5,664 nucleotides of DNA, taken from contig DAOUSM010000070.1 of NCBI GenBank assembly GCA_030627225.1, forward strand, positions 1 to 5,664, written 5' to 3'. The notes under the pieces were generated by a model. That model did not search any database. It was not told the DNA's origin and saw only the letters and a list, made by a program, of their open reading frames with translations. Positions 1-5,604 of the stretch are shown here, piece after piece (position 1 is the first letter of the stretch; each line of letters begins with the position of its first letter). Origin of the DNA: Candidatus Bathyarchaeota archaeon. GTDB lineage: Archaea; Thermoproteota; Bathyarchaeia; Bathyarchaeales; Bathycorpusculaceae. The translations under genes were made by a program, and so were the position numbers.

Positions 1-123
1 CCCCGGCCACAACAACAACTTTTAAGCCATTTTTTGCACAATTGCCAGAGAGCCTCTACTACGTATCTTCTTTGGCCGGCTCTTCCACTTGTCGTCGTCT
101 TGGATTTCTGCAGTTTTTGCCCG

Positions 124-131
124 TATTTTAG
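124..131 (+). promoter_or_regulatory. candidate TATA box upstream of the toxin-antitoxin pair
   Basis: The T/A-rich octamer TATTTTAG lies about 70 bases before the preferred antitoxin start and about 35 before the alternative ATG at 164. An archaeal TATA element here would start transcription near 150. A second A/T-rich stretch at 162-171 (TTATGTATTA) could instead drive a nearly leaderless message starting near 195. There is no strong BRE before either, so this is only a candidate. Confidence 0.22.
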
Positions 132-147
132 CGAGCTAAAATGGTGT

Positions 148-156
148 GGAAGAGGG
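148..156 (+). promoter_or_regulatory. Shine-Dalgarno-like purine run that competes over the antitoxin start
   Basis: GGAAGAGGG sits 7 bases before the in-frame ATG at 164, an ideal ribosome-binding distance. That start would add 12 residues (MYYNVFFLYGKG) to the antitoxin. The ATG at 200 has only a purine run (GGGAAGGG, 191-198) that is too close to act in the usual way. Site strength favours 164. Similarity to ribbon-helix-helix N-termini favours 200. Confidence 0.35.
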
Positions 157-199
157 AAAGCTTATGTATTACAATGTATTCTTTCTTTATGGGAAGGGC

Positions 200-526
200 A
201 TGTCAAAGAAAAGTTCTGTAATCACTGTGCGTCTTTCTAGACGTGATTTGGAAAGGGTGGAGGCTGTGAGGGCTCTTGAGAATGTTGACCGTTCAACATT
301 ACTTAAGGAGTTTATCGAAGATGGATTGAGTCGAAGGGTTGTACATCTCTATAGGAGGGGAAAGTTAACCGCTGGGCGGGCTGCTGAAATACTGGGAATT
401 TCTCTACGAGAGTTTCTTGAAATGCTGGAAAGGGAAGGAGTTCCCGTTAACTGGGATTCAAAGGTCTTCAAGGAATACATGAAGGAGAAATACGGGGAGT
501 CAAACGTTGCCCCAAGTGATATCTGA
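200..526 (+). CDS. UPF0175-type antitoxin (small DNA-binding protein)
   Basis: This 108-residue protein is probably the antitoxin of the following PIN-type toxin. It would neutralise the toxin by binding it and repress the operon. Residues 6-45 resemble a ribbon-helix-helix module: a short strand with alternating residues (SVITVRL), then two helices. Residues 50-82 carry the UPF0175-like core, with YRRGKLTAGRAAEILGIS reading as a helix-turn-helix and then a helix ending in EGVPVNW. No membrane segment is seen. I placed the start at ATG 200 because the strand motif follows directly, as in relatives. ATG 164 (better ribosome site) and GTG 146 are in-frame alternatives. The gene overlaps the toxin by 20 bases, and antitoxin-before-toxin is the usual order. 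Its plus strand is rich in G, unlike the C-rich genes downstream. The family call rests on motif recognition and is fairly secure. The regulatory role is inferred from family and context. Confidence 0.75.
   Translation: MSKKSSVITVRLSRRDLERVEAVRALENVDRSTLLKEFIEDGLSRRVVHLYRRGKLTAGRAAEILGISLREFLEMLEREGVPVNWDSKVFKEYMKEKYGESNVAPSDI
494..499 (+). promoter_or_regulatory. Shine-Dalgarno site deciding a TTG start for the toxin
   Basis: GGGGAG lies within the last codons of the antitoxin gene, 7 bases before TTG 507. The other in-frame start, GTG 516, would be 16 bases away, too far. The site therefore supports TTG 507 and indicates that toxin translation is coupled to that of the antitoxin. Confidence 0.55.
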
Positions 527-1058
527 CGCTGGACCACTAATCCATTTAGCCCAGATAAACAAGCTGCACCTCATTAAGAAGCTTTTCAACAGCGTATTCA
601 TAATTCCAGAAGTTAAGAAAGAAGCTTTTGACGAGGGAATTAGGCTTGGACACGCTGACGCCCAAGCTGTAGGGGAAGCCACAGAAGAGGGATGGATCAT
701 AATTGAGGATGTCCCCAAAACTACCACTTCGGCTGCTAAAAAGCTAGCGAAAGGCGAAAACATATCTCAAACAGACGCCAAGACGCTTCTTTTGGCAAGG
801 GCAAGCAGAGCAGAAATATTAGTCGACGAGAAAGCCCTCTCAGACCTTGCGAAAATGTATGGACTTAAAGTTTGGAACACGTGGACAATACTGCTGGAAA
901 GCCTAAGAAGAGGATTCATCGAAATCTCCGACATCAAATCCGCCATAACCGAACTCAGCGAGAAAAGACACAAACTAAAGAACAAACAAGCCTCAGAAAT
1001 ACTGAAAGCAGCAAAAATCATAGCCTCTCACAGAAAAGAAAAAGAAACACAAGGTTAA
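507..1058 (+). CDS. DUF3368 / PIN-like toxin, probable ribonuclease
   Basis: This 183-residue protein is the likely toxin partner of the upstream UPF0175-type protein. PIN-fold proteins are metal-dependent RNases that use a cluster of acidic residues. Visible candidates are D7 in the opening strand (VISDAGPLIHL), E35 or E39 in PEVKKEAFDEG, D90 in SQTDAKTLLLA and D107 in ILVDEKALSDLA. The spacing matches the PIN core, and the opening SDAGPLIHLA is the DUF3368 hallmark. D90 sits where relatives often have Glu (GEAEA); this is conservative. Residues 136-183 form a basic helical tail (SDIKSAITELSEKRHKLKNK and onward), making it somewhat longer than many relatives. The TTG start is chosen from the GGGGAG site 7 bases upstream. 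The reading frame stays open to a TAA directly followed, in the same frame, by a decayed second PIN gene. Activity and target RNA cannot be told from sequence. Confidence 0.78.
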   Translation: MPQVISDAGPLIHLAQINKLHLIKKLFNSVFIIPEVKKEAFDEGIRLGHADAQAVGEATEEGWIIIEDVPKTTTSAAKKLAKGENISQTDAKTLLLARASRAEILVDEKALSDLAKMYGLKVWNTWTILLESLRRGFIEISDIKSAITELSEKRHKLKNKQASEILKAAKIIASHRKEKETQG

Positions 1059-1351
1059 CAACAAACGCTTCCAACAATAACCATCTGCGAAACCATCCAT
1101 CTCACCTGCGAAAAAAGAGGGAAAAAAAAGAAGCAGAAACACGCCATCTATCACTAATAAGAAGCGGACTGCAAATCCAAGACCTAAACCAAAACATAGC
1201 AAAAGAAGCCGCACTGCTAAAGTGTCGACACAGAAACATACCAATAGGCGACTGCATAATCGCCGCAACAGCCATAACCAATAAGGCAAAAGTTCTTTCC
1301 GACGATCCACACTTCGACACCATAAAAGAAATAAAACGCACATGGATCTAA
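1059..1351 (+). pseudogene. decayed VapC-like PIN toxin: N-terminus lost, frameshifted
   Basis: Two adjacent reading frames together rebuild the C-terminal two thirds of a VapC-family PIN ribonuclease. The first part (about 1065-1121, frame of the preceding toxin) reads TLPTITICETIHLTCEKRG, with the Glu of the second PIN motif. The second part, one frame away, runs from about 1130 to the TAA at 1349-1351. It carries IPIGDCIIAATAI with the third acidic residue and VLSDDPHF with the fourth, and ends IKEIKRTWI. The switch falls in a run of eight A's (1122-1129), where one added A would restore the frame. The N-terminal strand with the first catalytic Asp, about 40 residues, is missing, and no antitoxin gene precedes the relic. 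The relic abuts the TAA of the DUF3368 toxin with no spacer, suggesting a deletion joined them. The frameshift alone could be a sequencing error, but the missing N-terminus makes a working enzyme unlikely. Confidence 0.7.
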
Positions 1352-1391
1352 AGCCTTTTCAAAATTCTCGACACAGAAAACGTAGAGGGGG

Positions 1392-1420
1392 GAGGGGTAT
1401 AAAAAACGATAGAGGGGTAT
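1392..1420 (+). repeat. short direct repeat GAGGGGTAT flanking an A run
   Basis: GAGGGGTAT occurs at 1392-1400 and again at 1412-1420, exactly 20 bases apart (about two helical turns). A further G run (GAGGGGGG) begins at 1385. Such spacing would place two copies of a protein site on the same DNA face. The function is unknown. Confidence 0.45.
1398..1406 (+). promoter_or_regulatory. candidate archaeal TATA box within the G-run repeat
   Basis: TATAAAAAA is the best TATA-like match in the gap and would start transcription near 1425-1432. No gene follows at a sensible distance, since EF-2 starts 450 bases later. It is either a false match, a promoter for a long EF-2 leader, or one for an unrecognised small RNA. 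The G runs before it do not resemble an A-rich BRE. Confidence 0.25.
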
Positions 1421-1810
1421 CATATCAAACTGTTTATTCGGCAAGCCCAGATTCTGAAAAGCAGACTGAAAAAGCCACTCAACAGCTAAAAATTACGTTG
1501 CTAAACAGACCTGAAACCACGTTCAAAACCGTTGAAAAAACCGCCAAAACTGAAGCAGTGACAGCTCAAGAAGCACAAAACTCGACGCAAATAACAGGTA
1601 TCTAACCCAAGTCATAAACAGCCCACAAAAAGAAAAACCAGACAAAACCCATCTTCACCAAAACACCCAAAACACTGCTTCCCACAACAAAACAGAACAT
1701 AATCTGGCTCCAAAATAAACGGGCACACAACAATTGCACACACAAACTCGTAGTTGCAAACATAACAAACTAATCCTTCTTTCAGAAAGCAAGCCATCAA
1801 AACAACTACG

Positions 1811-1817
1811 TTTAAAA
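1811..1817 (+). promoter_or_regulatory. candidate TATA box for EF-2
   Basis: TTTAAAA lies about 70 bases before the EF-2 start. An archaeal promoter here would initiate near 1840 and give a leader of roughly 40 bases containing the GGAG ribosome site at 1868-1871. Placement is sensible for a strongly expressed gene, but no clear BRE is seen. Confidence 0.4.
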
Positions 1818-1867
1818 CCTTGTTCGCAATGTTTTTTAATCGGTACTACACAAAAAGACGGGACTAC

Positions 1868-1871
1868 GGAG
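1868..1871 (+). promoter_or_regulatory. ribosome-binding site supporting the EF-2 start
   Basis: GGAG lies 11 bases before ATG 1883, a slightly long but usable spacing. It supports this ATG over the upstream in-frame ATGs at 1820 and 1829, which would add 21 or 18 residues unlike other EF-2 N-termini, and over the internal ATG at codon 14. Confidence 0.45.
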
Positions 1872-1882
1872 ACAAAAACAAC

Positions 1883-4090
1883 ATGCCAAAATTCAGACAA
1901 ACAGCAGAAATACTCAAACTCATGAGCAAAAAAGAGGACATACGCAACATAGGCATAATCGCGCATATAGACCACGGAAAAACAACAATGACCGACTCAC
2001 TGCTGGCCGAAGCAGGACTACTATCACCAAAAATAGCAGGCCAAGCCAGAGCCTTAGACTATCTGGAAGAAGAACAAAAACGCGGAATCACAATAAAAAC
2101 CGCAAACATATCGCTTTTACACGAAATGGAAGGCCGCCCATACGTAATCAACCTAATCGACACACCAGGCCACGTAGACTTCACAGGCAAAGTAACAAGA
2201 GCCCTACGCGCCATAGACGGCGCAGTCGTAGTCGTAGACGCCGTAGAAGAAGTCATGGTTCAAACAGAAACAGTCACCCGCCAAGCCCTCGAAGAAAGAG
2301 TCAGACCAGTCCTCTTCATAAACAAAGTAGACCGCCTAATCAAAGAGTTAAGACTCACCCCAGACGAAATCCAAAAGAAACTCATCCGCATAATCCGCGA
2401 CTTCAACAACCTAATCGACATCTATGGAGAACCAGAATTCAAAGAAAAATGGAAAGTCGACCCCGCAAAAGAAACAGTTGCCTTCGGCTCAGCCCTCCAC
2501 AAATGGGGCTTCACCCTAAGCATGGCCCAAGAAAAAGGAATAAAATTCAGCGACATTGTTGACGCCTACGCAAAAGGCGAATACCAAGCACTTCCGCCCT
2601 TGCTTCCACTACACAAAGCAATACTTGACATGGTAGTTAAAAATCATCCAAACCCAATTGAAGCACAGAAATACCGTATACAAAAAGTCTGGAAAGGAGA
2701 AATGGACTCAGAAATAGCTCAAGCAATGCTAAACTGCGAAGACAACGGACCAACAGTAATGTGCATAACCCTAGCTCAAATAGACCCCCACGCAGGATTA
2801 GTCGCAACAGGAAGACTCTTCTCAGGCTCAATAAAAGAAGGAGACCGAATCTACCTAGTCAACGCAAAGAAAGAATACCGCGTACAACAAGTCTCCATGT
2901 ACATGGGTGCCTTCAGAGAAGTTGTTGGCGGAATCACCGCAGGCAACATAGCCGCCTTACTCGGCCTCGACCTCGCAAGAGCAGGCGAAACCCTCATTGA
3001 CGCCGAACACAAGGACATCATGATTCCCTTCGAACGCATAAAATACGTTTCAGAACCAGTCATAACAATAGCCGTAGAACCAAAACACCCCAGAGAATTA
3101 CCACGCCTAGTCGACGCCATGAACAGACTATCAATAGAAGACCCAAACCTCGTAACCACCATAAACAAAGAGACAGGCGAGTACCTACTAAGCGGAATGG
3201 GCGAACTCCACCTAGAAATCGCCGTGAAGTTTCTACGAGAATACGGCGGCGGAATGGACATCGTAACCTCACGTCCAATAGTGGTTTACAGAGAAAGCGT
3301 CGCCGGCCAAGGCATCGAAGCCATGGCCAAAAGCCCCAACAAACACAACAGGTTCTGGGTGCAAGTAGAACCACTAGAAGAAAAAGTCATAGAACTGATT
3401 GAGAAAGGCGAGCTCATCGAAGAAATGGGACGCAAACGAATGGGCACAGTGCTCAAAGAGGCAGGCTGGCCAACAGAAGAAGCAAGAAACATCTGGGCCC
3501 TAGAAGAACATAAAAACATAATCATAGACCTAACAAAGGGCATCCAATACCTTCGCGAAGCAAGAGACATGATCATCTCCGGTTTCAGATGGGCATGTGA
3601 AGCAGGACCACTATGCGAAGAACCAATGAGAGGCCTAAAAATCAAGCTCATGGACGTCAAACTCCACGAAGACCCCGTACACCGCGGACCAGCCCAAATC
3701 ATGCCAGCCATACGCCGCGCAATCTTAGGCTCCTTCCTAACAGCAAACCCAGTACTCCTCGAACCAGTCTACAAAATAGGCATATCCGTCCCAGCCCAAT
3801 GGGTCGGCGAATCCTCCAGCATAATCACCCGCAAACGTGGAAGGATACTATCCTCCGAGCAGAGAGGCGCCCTAACAACTATCACAGGCTACATCCCAGT
3901 CGCAGAAACCTTCGGCTTATCCGCTGAAATGCGCTCCGCAACCTCAGGCCACGCATTCTGGCAATGCACCTTCGACCACTGGGAAAAAACTCCAGAAAGC
4001 GTCGCAGCCGAAGTCATCAGACAGATTCGCGAAAGAAGAGGCCTACCACCCGAAATTCCATCACCAAAAAGATTCATAGACGAAGCCTAA
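1883..4090 (+). CDS. fusA: translation elongation factor 2 (aEF-2)
   Basis: This 735-residue GTPase drives translocation of tRNA and mRNA on the ribosome in the cytosol. All GTP-binding motifs are present: P-loop AHIDHGKT (27-34), switch I RGIT (about 67-70), DTPGH (93-97), NKVD (147-150) and a G5-like SAL (203-205). Later landmarks are the domain III stretch SGMGELHLEIA (437-447) and the domain IV tip HEDPVHRGPAQ. In that tip, H600 occupies the position modified to diphthamide in archaea and eukaryotes. The C-terminus (ATSGHAFWQCTFDHWE, then FIDEA) is typical of archaeal EF-2. Length matches the usual 730 or so. I chose ATG 1883 because archaeal relatives start with a similar short helix (here MPKFRQTAEILKLMSKKEDI) before the IRNIGI strand, and because GGAG precedes it. 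The gene is followed 23 bases later by a glycosylase gene on the same strand. It looks intact and functional. Archaeal literature also uses the symbol aef2. Confidence 0.98.
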   Translation: MPKFRQTAEILKLMSKKEDIRNIGIIAHIDHGKTTMTDSLLAEAGLLSPKIAGQARALDYLEEEQKRGITIKTANISLLHEMEGRPYVINLIDTPGHVDFTGKVTRALRAIDGAVVVVDAVEEVMVQTETVTRQALEERVRPVLFINKVDRLIKELRLTPDEIQKKLIRIIRDFNNLIDIYGEPEFKEKWKVDPAKETVAFGSALHKWGFTLSMAQEKGIKFSDIVDAYAKGEYQALPPLLPLHKAILDMVVKNHPNPIEAQKYRIQKVWKGEMDSEIAQAMLNCEDNGPTVMCITLAQIDPHAGLVATGRLFSGSIKEGDRIYLVNAKKEYRVQQVSMYMGAFREVVGGITAGNIAALLGLDLARAGETLIDAEHKDIMIPFERIKYVSEPVITIAVEPKHPRELPRLVDAMNRLSIEDPNLVTTINKETGEYLLSGMGELHLEIAVKFLREYGGGMDIVTSRPIVVYRESVAGQGIEAMAKSPNKHNRFWVQVEPLEEKVIELIEKGELIEEMGRKRMGTVLKEAGWPTEEARNIWALEEHKNIIIDLTKGIQYLREARDMIISGFRWACEAGPLCEEPMRGLKIKLMDVKLHEDPVHRGPAQIMPAIRRAILGSFLTANPVLLEPVYKIGISVPAQWVGESSSIITRKRGRILSSEQRGALTTITGYIPVAETFGLSAEMRSATSGHAFWQCTFDHWEKTPESVAAEVIRQIRERRGLPPEIPSPKRFIDEA

Positions 4091-4113
4091 ACACCCTTTT
4101 GAAATCGATTGCC

Positions 4114-4986
4114 ATGGAAATCCTATTGGAACATTCTTGCCCCTTCAATTTGGATTCAACTCTTAGCTGTGGCCAGGCTTTCAGATGGAATAAGCACGGC
4201 GAATGGTGGCATGGCACTGTTAGACAGAAAATTTTCAAAATACGCCAGATCGGCAACAAACTAGAGTTCGAAAATGCAGACGCAGATTTCATCCAAAACT
4301 ATTTCGGACTACACGATAACTTACCAAAAATTTTCTCACAAATAACCAAAGACAAACATATTGAAGCCGCTGTCAAAAAATTTGAAGGCTTACGCATTCT
4401 CCGCCAAGACCCTTGGGAATGCCTAATCTCCTACATCTGCGCCACATACAAAAACATTCCAGCAATAAAGCAAATGCTTTTCAATCTCTCCAAAAAATTC
4501 GGAGACAAAACAGTCTTCAACGGCTATGATTTTTACACATTTCCAACACCAGCAAGACTAGCAAAAGCCAGCATCAAAGAACTGGCCGAATGCGGCCTCG
4601 GCTACAGAGCCACATACGTCTCGGAAACAGCCAAAACAATTTACGAAAACGACTTCAAACTTGAAAATTTAAGGAAAGCAAACTATGAAAAAGCCAGACA
4701 AAAACTGCTTAATTTTCTAGGAGTCGGCTTCAAAGTCGCAGATTGCGTTTCGCTCTTCTCCCTCGAAAAATTAGAGGCTTTTCCAGTGGACGTTTGGATA
4801 AAACGCATCATACTAAAACATTATGCAAACCATTTCTCAAACGAGTTCATCAGAAAAATCTCTTTTAAGAAATCGCTTACGAACTCGGAATATGCGAGGC
4901 TAAACTTGTTTGGACGAAGGTATTTCGGAGAGTATGCGGGTTACGCCCAAGAATACCTGTATCACTTTGAAAGAACACGGTGTTAG
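4114..4986 (+). CDS. ogg: 8-oxoguanine DNA glycosylase/AP lyase, OGG1 type
   Basis: This 290-residue base-excision repair enzyme would remove 8-oxoguanine and nick the abasic site. The N-terminal OGG domain contains SCGQAFRW (18-25), where G20 matches human OGG1 G42, the residue that reads the damaged base. RILRQDPWECLISYICATYKNI (94-115) is the family helix, and GLGYRATYV (161-169) keeps the Tyr-Arg pair matching human Y203/R204. The helix-hairpin-helix FLGVGFKVADC (201-211) has catalytic K207, and PVDVW (224-228) has catalytic D226. AGYAQEYLYHF near the C-terminus keeps Q279 and an aromatic Y283 for the base pocket. Human N149 and R154, which read the opposite cytosine, align with Y112 and A117 here. 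ATG 4114 is chosen because the OGG domain begins directly after it; TTG 4099 is an in-frame alternative. No clear ribosome site is seen, so translation may depend on the EF-2 transcript or a leaderless message. Confidence 0.93.
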   Translation: MEILLEHSCPFNLDSTLSCGQAFRWNKHGEWWHGTVRQKIFKIRQIGNKLEFENADADFIQNYFGLHDNLPKIFSQITKDKHIEAAVKKFEGLRILRQDPWECLISYICATYKNIPAIKQMLFNLSKKFGDKTVFNGYDFYTFPTPARLAKASIKELAECGLGYRATYVSETAKTIYENDFKLENLRKANYEKARQKLLNFLGVGFKVADCVSLFSLEKLEAFPVDVWIKRIILKHYANHFSNEFIRKISFKKSLTNSEYARLNLFGRRYFGEYAGYAQEYLYHFERTRC

Positions 4987-5360
4987 ATTAAGCCCTTCTC
5001 CCTTAACGTTTGAGCCGCCAAATGCCCCTTAGTAGTCGTGATAGAAATAGCCTCGGAAACAAGTTTCGCAGCATTAACATAATTATGCTGTTTCGTCTGC
5101 CGGATAGCATCCTCAAGCTTCACGTTAACTTCTTTAAAGCCTTCAACCCCGGAAGCATTCGCAGCAATGTTCACCTCCCCAATCAAAGCGTTAAAATATG
5201 CAACCATAAGCTTCTCAGCACCAACGACATCCGCGTCCCCCATGCCTTTCAAACCCTCCAAAAGACCGGCGGTTAAAATCAGGTCCGACTTTATCTTTTC
5301 CGTGTAAATGAAACAAATTACGGCTCTCTTAATTTCTGACAAGGGTTTTCTCTCAAACAA
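4983..5360 (-). CDS. unrecognised small helical protein, 5' end uncertain
   Basis: I do not recognise a family. The frame gives up to 125 residues that look like real protein: alternating hydrophobic and charged residues in predicted amphipathic helices, no long low-complexity run and no obvious membrane span. Recognisable blocks are LILTAGLLEGLKGMG (27-41), AEKLMVAYFNALIGEVNIAA (48-67), KLEDAIRQTK (81-90) and a helical tail ending LAAQTLREKGLI. Absence of Cys beyond residue 16 and of His/Asp clusters argues against a metal enzyme; a protein-binding helical bundle is only a guess. The stop (TAA, 4985-4983) overlaps the glycosylase stop, so the two genes converge tightly. The start is unclear: TTG 5360 and TTG 5342 are possible, neither with a strong ribosome site, and the upstream DNA changes composition sharply there. 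The true N-terminus may have been replaced at that junction. Codon use and G+C up to about 5300 match the archaeal part of the window. Confidence 0.6.
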   Translation of the reverse strand: MFERKPLSEIKRAVICFIYTEKIKSDLILTAGLLEGLKGMGDADVVGAEKLMVAYFNALIGEVNIAANASGVEGFKEVNVKLEDAIRQTKQHNYVNAAKLVSEAISITTTKGHLAAQTLREKGLI

Positions 5361-5604
5361 TGATAAATCTGTAAAAGGGATTGAATTTGATATAGTTTTT
5401 GTTCTTATTGATGATTTTAAAGTTAGTAATAATGATATTGAAAGTTTACTGAAGCGCTTTTATGTCATATCTTCACGAGCAAGAGAAAATATTTTTTTAT
5501 TTCAGAACCCTAAGTTTAATAATGTTGTAAATGAAATTCTCCCAAAGGTAGGAGAGATATCAGAAGAAACAGGCGATGTAATATTAAAGAGACAAAAAAT
5601 ATGA
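5308..5604 (+). CDS. C-terminal fragment of a superfamily I (UvrD-like) helicase, 5'-truncated
   Basis: The frame gives 98 residues, of which roughly residue 17 onward (from about 5356) looks like the last part of a UvrD-type helicase. SVKGIEFDIVFVLIDD (21-36) matches the family's KGLEFD motif, and LLKRFYVISSRARENIFLF (47-65) matches the YVALTRARE motif VI, with R57 and R59 as the expected arginines. The Walker A and B motifs and the rest of the ATPase core, hundreds of residues in a normal helicase, are absent, and a TAA at 5305-5307 closes the frame upstream. ATG 5308 is thus likely not a natural start, and this first stretch overlaps the opposing gene. The DNA is about 26 % G+C against about 46 % to the left. 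The fragment ends in ATGA, coupling it to the next gene. It could be a relic, an integration scar or an assembly artefact. Confidence 0.6.
   Translation: MKQITALLISDKGFLSNNDKSVKGIEFDIVFVLIDDFKVSNNDIESLLKRFYVISSRARENIFLFQNPKFNNVVNEILPKVGEISEETGDVILKRQKI
5346..5360. other. composition break: probable junction of two unrelated DNA segments
   Basis: G+C is about 45-47 % in sampled 60-base blocks at 4741 and 5101, and about 25-27 % in the blocks at 5341, 5401 and 5461. The natural start of the minus-strand gene and the body of the plus-strand helicase both vanish at this point. The exact base is an estimate. No target-site duplication, tRNA end or inverted repeat is visible to identify an integration mechanism. 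Confidence 0.55.

Larger units (their letters stand above)
1352..1882. other. 530-base gene-free, A/C-rich gap before EF-2
   Basis: No convincing gene, tRNA or box C/D RNA is visible here. The left part has G runs with a repeated GAGGGGTAT around a TATA-like element (about 1386-1420). From about 1450 to 1800 the plus strand is mostly A and C with very little G; for example 1621-1680 has about 4 G against 21 C. The only sizeable plus-strand frame (ATG 1342 to a stop at 1605) encodes a polar, low-complexity chain resembling no family I know, and I do not call it. The right end holds the likely EF-2 promoter and leader. The gap may be decayed coding sequence or a long upstream region. Confidence 0.5.

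Noticed and set aside
22..135. Minus-strand open stretch at the left edge, rich in charged residues and ending in a stop at 22-24
   Set aside because: It has only about 37 codons and no ATG start except right before its stop. It could be a gene tail remnant, but nothing beyond its composition supports that.
34..240. Plus-strand frame of 68 codons covering the antitoxin start
   Set aside because: It has a Cys/Trp-rich, unlikely composition and overlaps the much better supported antitoxin frame.
872..1130. Upstream extension of the frame that holds the VapC C-terminus
   Set aside because: Before about 1124 this frame is an Asn/Arg/Lys-rich shadow of the toxin gene. The meaningful PIN sequence continues instead in the toxin's own frame.
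1225..1379. 12-base direct repeat TCGACACAGAAA at 1225 and 1368
   Set aside because: A single 12-base match is about what chance gives in a window of this size. The copies flank nothing consistent and have no inverted ends.
1519..1535. GTTCAAAACC resembling a tRNA T-loop
   Set aside because: No acceptor, D or anticodon arms can be paired around it, and no CCA-adjacent stem is present.
1445..1560. Several CTGA motifs suggesting a box C/D guide RNA
   Set aside because: No matching C box (RTGATGA) lies at the right distance, so the D-box-like words are most likely chance.
1342..1605. Plus-strand frame of 87 codons after the PIN relic
   Set aside because: It is polar and low in complexity with few hydrophobic residues. 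It overlaps the last codons of the relic, has no ribosome site, and shows no resemblance to any family. The A/C bias alone makes such stop-poor frames likely.
1655..1975. Minus-strand Cys/Phe/Val-rich frames across the gap
   Set aside because: These are the complement of A/C-rich DNA, which lacks minus-strand stops by composition. They also run into EF-2.
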